Source: Vibrio japonicus (GTDB lineage Bacteria > Pseudomonadota > Gammaproteobacteria > Enterobacterales > Vibrionaceae). Taken from it: 64,000 nucleotides of DNA. The stretch's first letter is position 1, and each line of letters opens with the position of its first letter. The notes below the pieces were generated by a model, which worked only from the letters and a program-made list of their open reading frames with translations, had not been told where the DNA came from and searched no databases. Of this stretch, positions 45,633 through 57,172 are shown one piece after another. Location of the stretch: NCBI RefSeq assembly GCF_024582835.1, contig NZ_CP102096.1, positions 310,001 to 374,000 of the forward strand, given 5' to 3'. The position numbers and the translations under genes are program-made.

Positions 45633-48616
45633 ATATCTTAAAGCGCGCTGTCAGCGTTTTGGTTCTTTACATCATTAGTTATCCGGCCATGGCGATAGTG
45701 GATGAGTGTGTGTACTTTAAATCCGCAGTTCAAACTTGGGATAGTAGTGAGGCTACGCTGAATATTAACACTAACCCTGACACTAACGTTTCCAGCTATG
45801 TAAAAAACCCTAATGGCTCCGATCAAGTCGGCTTTAAGGGGATTCAGATAGAAGGGAACCACGACGCGGCGTGCAGAATTAGTGATACTGAAGCAACAGA
45901 GTGTATAGGGAATGAATCTCTGATAGTAGAAAAGCCTGATTTCTCCAACTCAGCGTTTACTGGTGTTGATGGCTCTATTGTTAGAGATGATGTATTAAGC
46001 CCAGGGAACTATGAGTCAATAAAAATTACGGCTGGTTGGGGCTCGAAAATCACGGTTACTCCTGGTGAATACTGGATTTCTAATTTTGAGTTGTCAGGAT
46101 TTGAAGAGTTGGTTTTTTCAGACAATGAGAAGACAGTGATTAACGTAGAACGCTTGTCACAGTCAGGGGGCTCTTCATTTAATCATCAAGGTAAACCTGA
46201 CAACTTAATCATCAAGGCGTACAACTCCGCTCTTGGTGCTCCCGCGCAGATAGCCATGAGTGGAGCAGGGAGTTTTAGTGCGTTGATCATTAGTGAGGGT
46301 TCATTTGTTGCTAATGGCAAAATTGAAATTCTAGGCTCTGTTACGGCGAAAAACATTACCTTGTCTGGTGGCGCACATGTCATCGCGAAAGGGGATTGTT
46401 TTAGTGAGAAACCTAAGCTGGAGCTACGCATCTCTCCTACTACAGATAGCGGTACTGCTTGTGATGGGATCCCTGTAACCTTCTCGCTCGTAAACAGTGA
46501 CACCGATCAAGTGGTTATCGGGAGTGGGCAAATCTTGGCTGTAACCAGTGCGCCACACTCTGGCTCCAACACGGCTTGTTGGAGTGAAAATGGATCGATA
46601 ACAACTAATCAGTGTACGCCTAATTCGGACCATGGTTTTATTGCGACGTTTGCTCGTGGCCAAGCAGCCAGTATCACTTGGTACATTCACAGTAAGTTTC
46701 TTAATGACTACAATGTTAGAGCTATGGTTGCGAGTGAAGATTTAGAGGCCAGTTCAGGCCCATATCGTTTTTCTCCATCATCCTTGCTGTTTTTACCCGA
46801 AGGGATAGATGGCGGTGAGGATCGGCAGGTTGCTCATCGCCCATTTGCAGCTCGATTTAAACTTTCCGGCTCCACGGGCAATGGCAATCAACTCAATTGT
46901 AATGTGGTTGACTATGATAGTTTGAAGGAAATTCAGTTGGAAAATGCGCAATTGCCAACGGACAGCCCACACAACTTGCAGGTATCTATCGACTCTGGGA
47001 GAACCTGGCAGAGTGCTAACACGACATTTTCATTAACGTTTAAAGATGGTGTGGCGGGCGGCGATGTCAACGCGGCAGATGGAAGCATTTTGTTCAAACT
47101 GGACGATGCAGGACTGGTGGATCTGAAAGCTACAGCGTTCAGTTTCGGCAAATATATTGAAGCAACGAAGCGTATTCATTTTAGACCTTTTGCCTTGGCT
47201 TTATGTGATAGTAACGGTGCACTGCCTCATTCTACTGACGAGTCTAATGGTGGTTTTACCGCATCAGGCAGTGATGCCACTAGCTACCTAAAAGCGTTTG
47301 GCTGGGTTAATACGCTAGATAGTAACAACAATGGTATCCCGGACAATAATGTGACAGCGACAGGTCTTTGTCGGGAAGCTGAAACGCCAAGTTATTACAC
47401 TCACAATGGCTTCCCTGCGATAGCCTCATTCAGTCAGCCCGAATTGATTTATCCTCCTTCAGGCTCCCGAGGAAATTTAACCCTAGACGGTACGTTGTTG
47501 CCCAACACAAGCGTTGAAATTAACTCTTCAGACAGAAACAAATCACGGTTATTAAATTGGGATGAAGTGGGGACTGTTGCTTTGTCCGCGTCGCAAGCCA
47601 ATTATATGGGACTAGCTGGCTTTAATATTCCAGGCGTTTCTGCCCAAGTTGGCCGCTTTTATCCCAAATACTTTAAGACAGTAAACACGCCTGTATGGAA
47701 TTACCCAAATGGGCAGACATTTGCGTACATGAATCAACCATTTAATGGTGTGACATTTGATGTCGAAGCGCTCAACGCCAAAGAAGAGCCTGTCTCGAAT
47801 TATGCGTATTTTGACGAGTCATTGACGGCGAGTTTTGCGTTGTTTGAACCGGATTTTAGTGACCGATTTAATGCGCCGACACCGTCGAAGTCATGGGCTT
47901 TAAATGGCGGGAGAAGCATTGGCACCTTTAACCTTAATAAAGAGACTCTTTCAGCAGACTGCGAGTCTGAACTGTGTTGGAAGAAAGCGGAAACTTCCGA
48001 AGGCTATGAAGATGGTCCATTCAACACATCAGGAGGAGAGGCATCGAGAATATCCATTACTCAAGAAGGCTTATCCAACACAGATCCAGTGATGTACCCA
48101 CCATCAACAGGGGGAAATGATCCGCAGCTGTTATCCTCTCAACCAGACATCCGTTTTGGTCGCGCAGTCATTGACAGTGTGGGGGGGAAAGTCGACAACG
48201 GACAGACTATTCCTCTTCGACTGGAGTTTTGGAATGGAACACATTTTGTGACGAATGGTGATGACAGTACGACATATATTGCTGGCATCAACGTCGTTTC
48301 CTCCAATAAATCGATTTGGGTTGAAAGTGGAAAAACTGCCGCGGATGTGAATTTGGAAAACGGCGGTGTCGTTGAAAATGGGGAATCAAACAGGATTACG
48401 GCATCGCAAAATGCATCGGTAAGGCAGCAAACACAAGTATGGCTAGAACTAGACAGTGGAGTGAGGGCTGCACCATGGTTGCGATATCGTTGGGATGATG
48501 ATTATCGCCCGGAAGTGAATGGCGAAGAAGATCCATCGACCATCATCACTTTCGGTATTTACCGAGGCAACGATCGGATCATTTTCCGTGGCGAACCGAG
48601 ACTGTTTGCACATTAA
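45629..48616 (+). CDS. mshQ: MSHA tip-like protein MshQ (DUF6701)
   Basis: This 995-residue exported protein has a signal peptide (about 1-24, MNILKRAVSVLV...PAMA). A right-handed beta region follows with an ALIISEGSFVANG-type repeat (about 195-260), then the long beta-rich DUF6701 body, ending in GIYRGNDRIIFRGEPRLF, the family C-terminus. Its place after the minor pilins resembles PilY1 in other pilus operons, so a tip adhesin role is plausible but inferred. The start chosen is ATG at 45629, overlapping the mshP stop (ATGA). An upstream GTG gives four extra residues ahead of the signal peptide. A run of seven G lies at 48181-48187. Confidence 0.85.
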   Translation: MNILKRAVSVLVLYIISYPAMAIVDECVYFKSAVQTWDSSEATLNINTNPDTNVSSYVKNPNGSDQVGFKGIQIEGNHDAACRISDTEATECIGNESLIVEKPDFSNSAFTGVDGSIVRDDVLSPGNYESIKITAGWGSKITVTPGEYWISNFELSGFEELVFSDNEKTVINVERLSQSGGSSFNHQGKPDNLIIKAYNSALGAPAQIAMSGAGSFSALIISEGSFVANGKIEILGSVTAKNITLSGGAHVIAKGDCFSEKPKLELRISPTTDSGTACDGIPVTFSLVNSDTDQVVIGSGQILAVTSAPHSGSNTACWSENGSITTNQCTPNSDHGFIATFARGQAASITWYIHSKFLNDYNVRAMVASEDLEASSGPYRFSPSSLLFLPEGIDGGEDRQVAHRPFAARFKLSGSTGNGNQLNCNVVDYDSLKEIQLENAQLPTDSPHNLQVSIDSGRTWQSANTTFSLTFKDGVAGGDVNAADGSILFKLDDAGLVDLKATAFSFGKYIEATKRIHFRPFALALCDSNGALPHSTDESNGGFTASGSDATSYLKAFGWVNTLDSNNNGIPDNNVTATGLCREAETPSYYTHNGFPAIASFSQPELIYPPSGSRGNLTLDGTLLPNTSVEINSSDRNKSRLLNWDEVGTVALSASQANYMGLAGFNIPGVSAQVGRFYPKYFKTVNTPVWNYPNGQTFAYMNQPFNGVTFDVEALNAKEEPVSNYAYFDESLTASFALFEPDFSDRFNAPTPSKSWALNGGRSIGTFNLNKETLSADCESELCWKKAETSEGYEDGPFNTSGGEASRISITQEGLSNTDPVMYPPSTGGNDPQLLSSQPDIRFGRAVIDSVGGKVDNGQTIPLRLEFWNGTHFVTNGDDSTTYIAGINVVSSNKSIWVESGKTAADVNLENGGVVENGESNRITASQNASVRQQTQVWLELDSGVRAAPWLRYRWDDDYRPEVNGEEDPSTIITFGIYRGNDRIIFRGEPRLFAH

Positions 48617-48682
48617 ATTTTAGTAATTATCTACGTTAAGTAAGGAATGTGTTAGAAATTGCGGATTTCAGTCCATGTTTAG

Positions 48683-49812
<1,130 letters not shown>

Positions 49813-49863
49813 TCGTATGGCCTTAGCGAAAGCTAGGGTGTCAAGATAAGGAACTCATACTCA

Positions 49864-50751
49864 ATGAATCCGATTTTTGGCCGAGGACCTTCACTTCAAT
49901 TACGTCTGTTTTTTGCCGTTATTCTATCAGCCAGCCTCATGCTGGCTGATAGTCGTTTAGGCACATTTGCACAAGTTCGCTATCTACTTAACAGTATGGT
50001 AGCTCCAATTCAGTATTTAGCTGATGTACCTCGTGAAATGTTTGATGGAGTTTATGAGCGCTTTAACGTGCGTCAAAGCTTCATGGAAGAGAACTACACG
50101 CTAAAACGAGAGATCCTACGCCTCAAAAATGATCTGCTGTTGCTGGATCAATACCGCGAAGAAAACCAACGACTACGTAAATTGCTTGGTTCTGATTTTG
50201 TTCGCGACGAACGCAAAGTCGTCACGGAAGTGATGGCGGTTGATACATCTCCATATCGTCATCAAGTTGTGATCGACAAAGGGCATATTGATGGTGTCTA
50301 CGTTGGTCAGCCTGTGGCGAATGAAAAAGGCATTGTAGGGCAGGTTACGTTTGTTTCTGCGCACAATAGCCGCGTGCTACTGCTCACCGATAGCTTAAGC
50401 GCGATACCTGTTCAGATCGTGCGCAATGACATTCGTGTTATCGCGTCGGGTAGCGGAGATATGGACCACATTAACCTTGATCATATCCAGATCAGTCTTG
50501 ATGTTCAGGAGGGTGATTTGCTGGTCACATCTGGTTTAGGTGGGCTTTATCCTGAAGGTTATCCGGTGGCTCATGTTTCTAAAGTAACAAGAGACACGAC
50601 ACGGGAGTTTGCGCAAATTGAAGCGGATCCGGTCGTTGATTTTTCAAGGCTGCGTTACTTATTGCTCATTTGGCCAAGTGATATAAGACAAGAGAAAATT
50701 CAGCAAGCATCACCAGAGAATATGCAAGAGGAAGTCATCAATGAGGAATAG
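49864..50751 (+). CDS. mreC: Rod-shape-determining protein MreC
   Basis: This 295-residue inner-membrane protein has one membrane segment (about 11-30), a coiled coil (about 65-105) and a two-barrel periplasmic domain (about 110-270). MreC bridges MreB/MreD with the penicillin-binding protein elongation complex. The family signature VDKGHIDGVYVGQPV... (KGHIDGVYVGQPVANEKGIVG in part) is present. It overlaps mreD by eleven bases. The spacing from mreB (51 bases) with no terminator suggests one transcript. Confidence 0.95.
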   Translation: MNPIFGRGPSLQLRLFFAVILSASLMLADSRLGTFAQVRYLLNSMVAPIQYLADVPREMFDGVYERFNVRQSFMEENYTLKREILRLKNDLLLLDQYREENQRLRKLLGSDFVRDERKVVTEVMAVDTSPYRHQVVIDKGHIDGVYVGQPVANEKGIVGQVTFVSAHNSRVLLLTDSLSAIPVQIVRNDIRVIASGSGDMDHINLDHIQISLDVQEGDLLVTSGLGGLYPEGYPVAHVSKVTRDTTREFAQIEADPVVDFSRLRYLLLIWPSDIRQEKIQQASPENMQEEVINEE

Positions 50752-51229
50752 CACTTTTAAAGGTCGCATAATAATGCTGTGCTCATTTCTGTTGGCTTTA
50801 ACCTTGCAGACCATCCCATGGCCGGGCATGTTAGATTTGATACGTCCGTCTTGGTTACTGCTGGTGACATGCTACTGGGTGTTAGCGCTTCCTAACCGAG
50901 TGAATGTAGGCACGGCGTTAATTCTTGGTTTGCTTTGGGATTTGCTGCTCGGTTCCACATTAGGAATTCGAGGTATGATGCTATCTATCGTCATTTATTT
51001 GATTGCGCTTAACTTTTTAGTCATTCGTAACATGGCGTTGTGGCAACAAGCGATTCTGATTGGTTTAATGTCTATATTGTTAGACGTGCTGATTTTCTGT
51101 GGTGAATACTTAATACAGGATATTACCTTTAACACGGTCACACTATGGAGTGGCTTAGTTAACTGTATTTTATGGCCTTGGATGTTCCTACTTATGCGTC
51201 GTGTAAGACGCCATTGGCATGTGAGATAG
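50741..51229 (+). CDS. mreD: Rod-shape-determining protein MreD
   Basis: This 162-residue polytopic membrane protein has about five membrane segments (starting near residue 10). It follows mreC in the standard mreBCD order. IRPSWLLLVTCYWVLALPNRVNVG and GLLWDLLLGSTLGIRGM are typical of the family. It stabilises the elongasome. It ends two bases before the maf start. Confidence 0.94.
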   Translation: MRNSTFKGRIIMLCSFLLALTLQTIPWPGMLDLIRPSWLLLVTCYWVLALPNRVNVGTALILGLLWDLLLGSTLGIRGMMLSIVIYLIALNFLVIRNMALWQQAILIGLMSILLDVLIFCGEYLIQDITFNTVTLWSGLVNCILWPWMFLLMRRVRRHWHVR

Positions 51230-51231
51230 TG

Positions 51232-51792
51232 ATGACTCAACCTCTAATTCTTGCTTCGGCATCACCTCGGCGGAAAGAGTTACTTTCACAGCTAGGTTAC
51301 AGTTTTACGGTACTCGCGACAAATGTTGAGGAGTGCCGTGAACCACACGAAACAGCGCAAGAGTACGTCGCTCGTTTATCCAAAGATAAAGCGCAAGCGG
51401 CTTTGGTATTACATCCCGACGCGGTGGTTGTGGGCTCTGATACCGTTGTGGTTTGCAAGCAGCAAGTCCTGGAAAAACCACGGGATCTAGAACATGCTAA
51501 GCAGATGTTACGGATGCTTTCAGGTAGAGAGCATCAAGTGATGACAGCGGTGACAGTCATCAGCCAAGAGAAACATGAAACGGTCGTAGTCTCGACCAGC
51601 GTATGGTTTAAAACCTTGTCAGAGAAAGAAATCGAACAATATTGGCAAACAGGTGAACCATGCGATAAAGCTGGCAGTTATGGTATTCAAGGAATCGGTG
51701 GCCGTTTTGTTACGCGGATTGAAGGCAGCTACCACGCGGTGGTAGGGCTTCCATTATTTGAAACTGACCAGCTTCTGCAAAAATTCTTATAA
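51232..51792 (+). CDS. yhdE: Maf-like nucleotide pyrophosphatase (YhdE type)
   Basis: This 186-residue enzyme is of the Maf family, which hydrolyses dTTP, UTP and modified nucleotides to monophosphates. Conserved blocks are LASASPRRKELLSQLG at the N-terminus, GSDTVVV in the middle and DKAGSYGIQGIGG (about 145-157). The start chosen is ATG at 51232, giving the family start MTQPLILASASPRR. A longer frame would run back into mreD. The yhdE position between mreD and rng is the same as in E. coli. Confidence 0.94.
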   Translation: MTQPLILASASPRRKELLSQLGYSFTVLATNVEECREPHETAQEYVARLSKDKAQAALVLHPDAVVVGSDTVVVCKQQVLEKPRDLEHAKQMLRMLSGREHQVMTAVTVISQEKHETVVVSTSVWFKTLSEKEIEQYWQTGEPCDKAGSYGIQGIGGRFVTRIEGSYHAVVGLPLFETDQLLQKFL

Positions 51793-51811
51793 TTTACATT
51801 GAGGTGCGCTC

Positions 51812-53281
51812 ATGAGTGCAGAGTTGCTGATCAACGTGACCCCGAGTGAAACACGGGTAGCTATGATTGAAGGGGGGACCCTACAAGAAATCCATGTAGA
51901 ACGTGAAGCAAAACGTGGCATTGTAGGAAACATTTACAAAGGCAAAGTCAGTCGTGTATTGCCAGGTATGCAAGCGGCGTTTGTGGATATCGGCCTAGAA
52001 AAAGCCGCATTCTTACATGCATCCGACATTGTTCCTCACACAGAATGCGTTTCTGAGAATGAAAAGCAGCAGTTTCAGGTGCGAGATATATCGGAGTTGG
52101 TTCGCCAAGGACAAGATATTGTTGTTCAAGTGGTGAAAGACCCGCTAGGTACAAAAGGTGCGCGTTTAACAACGGATATTACCCTCCCATCTCGTTACTT
52201 AGTGTTTATGCCAGGTGCGAGCCATGTTGGTGTATCCCAGCGTATTGAAAGCGAAGAAGAGCGGAATCGACTGAAAAAAGTTGTAGGCGAATATTGCGAT
52301 GAAAATGGCGGTTTTATTATTCGTACCGCCGCTGAGGGGGCACTAGATAAAGAGCTGTCACAAGACGCCGCGTTTCTAAAGCGCCTATGGTCGAAAGTGA
52401 TGGAGCGTCGCAGTAAATATAAAACCCGTTCGACACTCTATGGGGAGCTCGGCCTTTCACAGCGCATACTAAGAGATTTCGTTGGCACTGATTTGACCAA
52501 AATCTTGGTCGACTCAAGGCAGGAATTTGAAAACCTGAAAGAGTTTACCTCTGAGTATGTTCCGGAACTGACGGATAAACTCGAACTTCATGAAGGTGAC
52601 AAACCTATCTTTGATATGTATGACACTGAAAATGAGATTCAACGCTCTCTAGAGCGTAAAGTTGAGCTCAAGTCCGGTGGCTACCTCATCATTGACCAAA
52701 CTGAGGCGATGACAACCGTAGATATCAATACGGGTGCCTTTGTGGGGCGTCGTAATTTAGAAGAAACCATCTTCAACACCAATATCGAAGCAACTCAAGC
52801 GATCGCACGCCAACTTCGCCTACGTAACTTAGGTGGCATCATCATTATTGATTTCATCGATATGATTTCTGATGAACATCGTAAGCGTGTACTTACTTTA
52901 TTAGAAGCTGCGTTAGACAAAGACCGCGTGAAAACAAACATCAACGGCTTTACCCAACTGGGGCTAGTCGAGATGACGCGCAAACGCACAAGAGAAAGTA
53001 TTGAACATATCCTATGCTCTACGTGTCCAACTTGTGAGGGGCGCGGAACAGTTAAGACTGTCGAAAGTGTCTGTTACGAGATTTTGCGTGAGATTACACG
53101 CGTGAACCGTGCGTATGATGCGGATAAATTCGTGGTGTATGCGTCCCCAGCGGTTGCTGAAACACTACAAGGAGAGGAGTCACACGCCCTCGCTGAGTTA
53201 GAAGTGTTTATCGGCAAAGAAGTGAAGATACAGGCAGAACCGCTCTATATCCAAGAGCAGTTTGATGTCGTTATGATGTAA
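51812..53281 (+). CDS. rng: Ribonuclease G
   Basis: This 489-residue endonuclease matures the 5' end of 16S rRNA and cleaves some mRNAs. The S1 domain (about 35-120) precedes the catalytic region with metal ligands D304 (TTVDINTGAF) and D347 (IIIDFIDM). CSTCPTCEGRG carries the zinc-link cysteines. The length equals E. coli RNase G. GAGGTG just before ATG is a good ribosome site. RraB, the inhibitor of the related RNase E, is encoded at 61332. Confidence 0.97.
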   Translation: MSAELLINVTPSETRVAMIEGGTLQEIHVEREAKRGIVGNIYKGKVSRVLPGMQAAFVDIGLEKAAFLHASDIVPHTECVSENEKQQFQVRDISELVRQGQDIVVQVVKDPLGTKGARLTTDITLPSRYLVFMPGASHVGVSQRIESEEERNRLKKVVGEYCDENGGFIIRTAAEGALDKELSQDAAFLKRLWSKVMERRSKYKTRSTLYGELGLSQRILRDFVGTDLTKILVDSRQEFENLKEFTSEYVPELTDKLELHEGDKPIFDMYDTENEIQRSLERKVELKSGGYLIIDQTEAMTTVDINTGAFVGRRNLEETIFNTNIEATQAIARQLRLRNLGGIIIIDFIDMISDEHRKRVLTLLEAALDKDRVKTNINGFTQLGLVEMTRKRTRESIEHILCSTCPTCEGRGTVKTVESVCYEILREITRVNRAYDADKFVVYASPAVAETLQGEESHALAELEVFIGKEVKIQAEPLYIQEQFDVVMM

Positions 53282-53290
53282 AGGGTGTAT

Positions 53291-56200
53291 GTGAGCTCGA
53301 CCACAACGCGTATAGCAAGGTGTCTTTTATGGCTGGTTGTTACAATTTTGGTGTTTGTCGCCACCGTTGTAACAGCCCTACGTATTACTTTGCCTCAACT
53401 CAACCATTTTCAAGATGACATTAAAAGCTGGGTAACCACAAGCTCTGGTTTGGAGTTGGAAATTGGTGACTTCCGTGGTTCTTGGCAAAACAACCACCCC
53501 TCAATTTTATTACAAGATGTCGAAGTCCATATGCCCAAGGGCAGCGACATATCCTTCAATGCCGATAAGATTGAGTTAGAGCTGGATATTCTCCAATCTC
53601 TTGTACAGCTTCAGCCAGTCGTTGCTGATTTGAGTATCCACCAGCTAGAACTCGACATCACCTCAGTTAAGCTCGCGCAAAATGAAGATGCTCAGCCCGT
53701 ACTTGAACCTGAAGGGGAACAGAAAAGTGGGCTCAACAGACTGGATAACCTGCTTCTCAGGCAGCTGGATGATTTCTCTCTTATTGATTCGACCATTCAC
53801 TTTCAAGGCTTGGATGGTAACGCTAGACAGCTTGATATTGCTAAACTTCGTTGGAAAAATGATGGCAATCACCATATCGCAGAGGGTGAAGTTAGCTTTG
53901 CGGATAGTGGTGTCAACTCTGCTCAGGTACAAGCTGAATTTGTCGACTTTGGTTCACTGAAAGACGTCACGGGCGAGTTTTACATTTCCGTGCAGAATGT
54001 ACGTATTACTCCATGGCTGACGAAATACCTCAAAACAGAAACGGGTATAGAAAAAGGGCAAGCGAGCTTTAACAGTTGGTTCACTCTCAATCGCTCGAAG
54101 CCAGTTAGTGCTTACTTAGAGCTACAACCTTCAGAAATCATCTGGCAGGAAGGTCAACGTCATGAACTATTCATTGAGGCTGGCATTTTTGAGCTGATAC
54201 CAAAGCAACAAGGTTTGCAAGTGAATGCCCACTCACTTAAATTGAGAACCGATGATACTCCGTGGCCAAGTTTGGATATGGCGTTCGATTGGCAACCGGA
54301 ACACTGGCGTTTAAATGTTTCCGAGTTAGACATTGAAGCGATTAGTCCACTGTTCAAACTTGCACCTAAATCAAAAGCGACAACGGAACTGCTTGAAAAA
54401 CTTGCGGTAGGTGGTCTGATTGAAGATCTCAGAGTCTCGATGGGTCAAGACCTACAAAGTTTGCGTTATTCAGCCGAACTGACCAACGGTCAAATGGCGC
54501 AGTGGGAGCTATTGCCCGAGTTACATCATTTGTCTGCGGAAATCTCAGGTCGCTTGGATCAGGCGGTCGCTAAAGTCTCTTTGATTGATGACACGTTGCC
54601 ATACGGTGATGTTTTTCAGGCACCATTGGTGATTAAACAAGGTCAGGTGGATATTGTTTGGCAACAAGATGATTCTGGCTGGCGTTTATGGGCCGACAAA
54701 GTCACGGCGGCCACACCCGATCTTCAGGTCTTGGGTGCGTTCCGGTTAGATTTCCCGAAAGAGCAAAGCCCATTTTTATCTTTTTATGCGGAAGCGGATC
54801 TCTTTAATGCTGGAGAGACATGGCGCTATCTACCGACACGCGCTTTAGGCCAAAGTTTAACGGATTACCTTTCATCTGCGATTCAAGACGGCCACGTCGA
54901 GACGGCGAAATTAGTCTGGTTCGGCGAATTAGGCTCTTTCCCATACAAAAACAACGATGGCATCTTTCAGGCTTCTGTAGGATTGGAAGAGGCAAAATTC
55001 AGTTTTGATATAGCTTGGCCAACGATTACCGATCTTCAGCTGGATCTGCTTTTCCAAAACGACGCCATGTATCTAGACTCTCACAGCGCGACGTTGCAAG
55101 CGGTAAAGGCCACCCGTATTACAGGTCGTATTCCTTCTTTGGCAAGTGATGGGCATATCGAAATTGAAGCCACTGCGAGCGCACAAGGTAATGCCGTCCG
55201 TGATTACATGACAGCGACACCTCTGGTTGATTCAGTGGGTGCTGCTCTCACCGCGATTCAGGTCGAAGGTGAAGTCGCGTCAGAATTCCAACTTCGTATC
55301 CCGTTTAGTTCACAGAGTGAAGCTCGTGCTTGGGGCTACGCCGATCTCAATAACAATCGCGTCAATGTCAAAACGCCGGAGATAACTCTAGAGTCTGTTA
55401 AAGGGCGGATTGAGTTTGATAATGATGTTGTTAAGGCTTCTAAATTGAAAGCCCAGTTGTTAGAACAGCCAGTCAAATTAGGCTTCTTGGGAGCAAATGC
55501 AGGTAAAGGCTACGGAGTAGGCATTGATATCGAGGGAAATTGGAACATCAAACCTATTGCGCGTTATCTCGGTGAACGCTGGATTGAACCGTTGCAAGGT
55601 CGCGCACCATGGAAGATGGATGTCGATATCGACCTCAATGACGTTGGCTTTACTTACCAAATAGATACCATAGCGGATCTTAAAGGTATCCAAAGTCGAT
55701 ACCCTTACCCATTGAATAAAGCACGCAATCAGTCCGGGCGAGCGAGGCTACAAGCATCGGGTAATCAAGAATCCGTGTCGGCGCGTTTGCAACTGCCAAA
55801 CTTAAAGTATCAGACTGAAATTGATATTCGCCCAGACGTACCCGTACTGAAAGCAACAAACTTGGTGTTGGGTAACGGCAGCTTTAAGGCAAGCCCTGTG
55901 GTTGGTCATCGATCTCAGGTAAGGACAGATAAGTTTAACCTAGATGATTGGTTTGAACAGTTTTCAGACACGACCGTTAAAAAGTCATCGGGCGAGAAGT
56001 CCTCATTCCCAGACATTCCGTTACCACAAAGAATAGCGTTAGAAACAAAAGTGCTGACGTTAGCCGGCATTGAATGGAACGATGTGGACTTTTCAGCGAG
56101 GAAAAATGGCGCGACTTGGGATATGAATGTCGCGAGCCAAGAAGTGGAAGGAAAAGCGACGTATACAGCACCAGATAAGCTTTCCGCCGATTTACAACGC

Positions 56201-57160
56201 CTTCATGTCTACATTCCTGAGTTGGATGAGGAATATAAGGATAAAACCCTCTTTGAGCTAGACTCAAAAGACAACGTATTGATTAGCGAGTTTGACCGTA
56301 CGTTCCAAAAGCAAGTGCCTAATACGAAGTTAGAGATTGGTGATTTCTGGCTCCAGGGCTACAAGGTCGGCAAAGTGAATTTGGACCTGCAGCGCCAAGG
56401 CGACAAAATTGAATGGAAAAAGTTGTCCTTTAGCAGTGGCTCAAATCAGGTTGATATGAGTGGATCTTGGCGGCTGTCAGGAACGGAAAGCCAAACTTCA
56501 TTAACGGTCAAAATGTCTGGAGAGAACAACAGTGACGTTATGGAACGTTTTGGTATCTCATCAGGCATTCAGCAAGCGCCGTTCGATCTCAGTGCAGACT
56601 TAAATTGGCAGGGGGCTCCTTGGTCGATGGATGTGAGTTCACTGCAAGGGAATGTGAAAACCAAACTTGGCAAAGGGGTGATCTCTGATGTCAGTGGTGC
56701 GGCGCGTTTGCTTGGTTTGTTTAGCCTAGATTCCATTATTAGAAAAATGCAGCTCGATTTTACAGGTGTGTTTGATGATGGCATGGCATTCAACACCATC
56801 ACCGGGAGCGGCGAGATTAACCATGGCGTATTTGTAACGAATGACATCTTTATGGATGCGGTCGCAGGTAAAATGACGATTCGCGGCTTGGCGAATTTAG
56901 ATCGTAAGACGGTTGATGCGGAAGTTAACTTTGTGCCTGATATTACGTCAGGTATTCCTGTTTTTACGGCGTTTGCGGTAACACCTCAAACCGCACTGTA
57001 TGTGTTGGCGATCACCACAGTGATCTCTCCGGTTGTCGAAGTGTTTACGCAAGTGAATTATGAAGTTAAGGGGCCTCTCGATTCACCTGAGGTGAAAGAA
57101 CTGTCGCGTAGAAAAGGCGAATTTACGTTACCGAGACGTTTACAAGACAAGAAACAGTAG
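53291..57160 (+). CDS. yhdP: YhdP family AsmA-like envelope lipid transport protein
   Basis: This 1289-residue protein has one N-terminal membrane anchor (about 10-33: LLWLVVTILVFVATVVTALR) and a long AsmA/DUF3971 beta-rich periplasmic region. E. coli YhdP, with TamB and YdbH, carries phospholipids to the outer membrane; TamB is also encoded in this window. The start was set at GTG 53291 (MSSTTTRI), with AAGGG five bases upstream. A GTG two codons earlier is possible. It begins ten bases after rng stops, in the same operon order as E. coli. Confidence 0.92.
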   Translation: MSSTTTRIARCLLWLVVTILVFVATVVTALRITLPQLNHFQDDIKSWVTTSSGLELEIGDFRGSWQNNHPSILLQDVEVHMPKGSDISFNADKIELELDILQSLVQLQPVVADLSIHQLELDITSVKLAQNEDAQPVLEPEGEQKSGLNRLDNLLLRQLDDFSLIDSTIHFQGLDGNARQLDIAKLRWKNDGNHHIAEGEVSFADSGVNSAQVQAEFVDFGSLKDVTGEFYISVQNVRITPWLTKYLKTETGIEKGQASFNSWFTLNRSKPVSAYLELQPSEIIWQEGQRHELFIEAGIFELIPKQQGLQVNAHSLKLRTDDTPWPSLDMAFDWQPEHWRLNVSELDIEAISPLFKLAPKSKATTELLEKLAVGGLIEDLRVSMGQDLQSLRYSAELTNGQMAQWELLPELHHLSAEISGRLDQAVAKVSLIDDTLPYGDVFQAPLVIKQGQVDIVWQQDDSGWRLWADKVTAATPDLQVLGAFRLDFPKEQSPFLSFYAEADLFNAGETWRYLPTRALGQSLTDYLSSAIQDGHVETAKLVWFGELGSFPYKNNDGIFQASVGLEEAKFSFDIAWPTITDLQLDLLFQNDAMYLDSHSATLQAVKATRITGRIPSLASDGHIEIEATASAQGNAVRDYMTATPLVDSVGAALTAIQVEGEVASEFQLRIPFSSQSEARAWGYADLNNNRVNVKTPEITLESVKGRIEFDNDVVKASKLKAQLLEQPVKLGFLGANAGKGYGVGIDIEGNWNIKPIARYLGERWIEPLQGRAPWKMDVDIDLNDVGFTYQIDTIADLKGIQSRYPYPLNKARNQSGRARLQASGNQESVSARLQLPNLKYQTEIDIRPDVPVLKATNLVLGNGSFKASPVVGHRSQVRTDKFNLDDWFEQFSDTTVKKSSGEKSSFPDIPLPQRIALETKVLTLAGIEWNDVDFSARKNGATWDMNVASQEVEGKATYTAPDKLSADLQRLHVYIPELDEEYKDKTLFELDSKDNVLISEFDRTFQKQVPNTKLEIGDFWLQGYKVGKVNLDLQRQGDKIEWKKLSFSSGSNQVDMSGSWRLSGTESQTSLTVKMSGENNSDVMERFGISSGIQQAPFDLSADLNWQGAPWSMDVSSLQGNVKTKLGKGVISDVSGAARLLGLFSLDSIIRKMQLDFTGVFDDGMAFNTITGSGEINHGVFVTNDIFMDAVAGKMTIRGLANLDRKTVDAEVNFVPDITSGIPVFTAFAVTPQTALYVLAITTVISPVVEVFTQVNYEVKGPLDSPEVKELSRRKGEFTLPRRLQDKKQ

Positions 57161-57172
57161 GAAAAGGAACTC

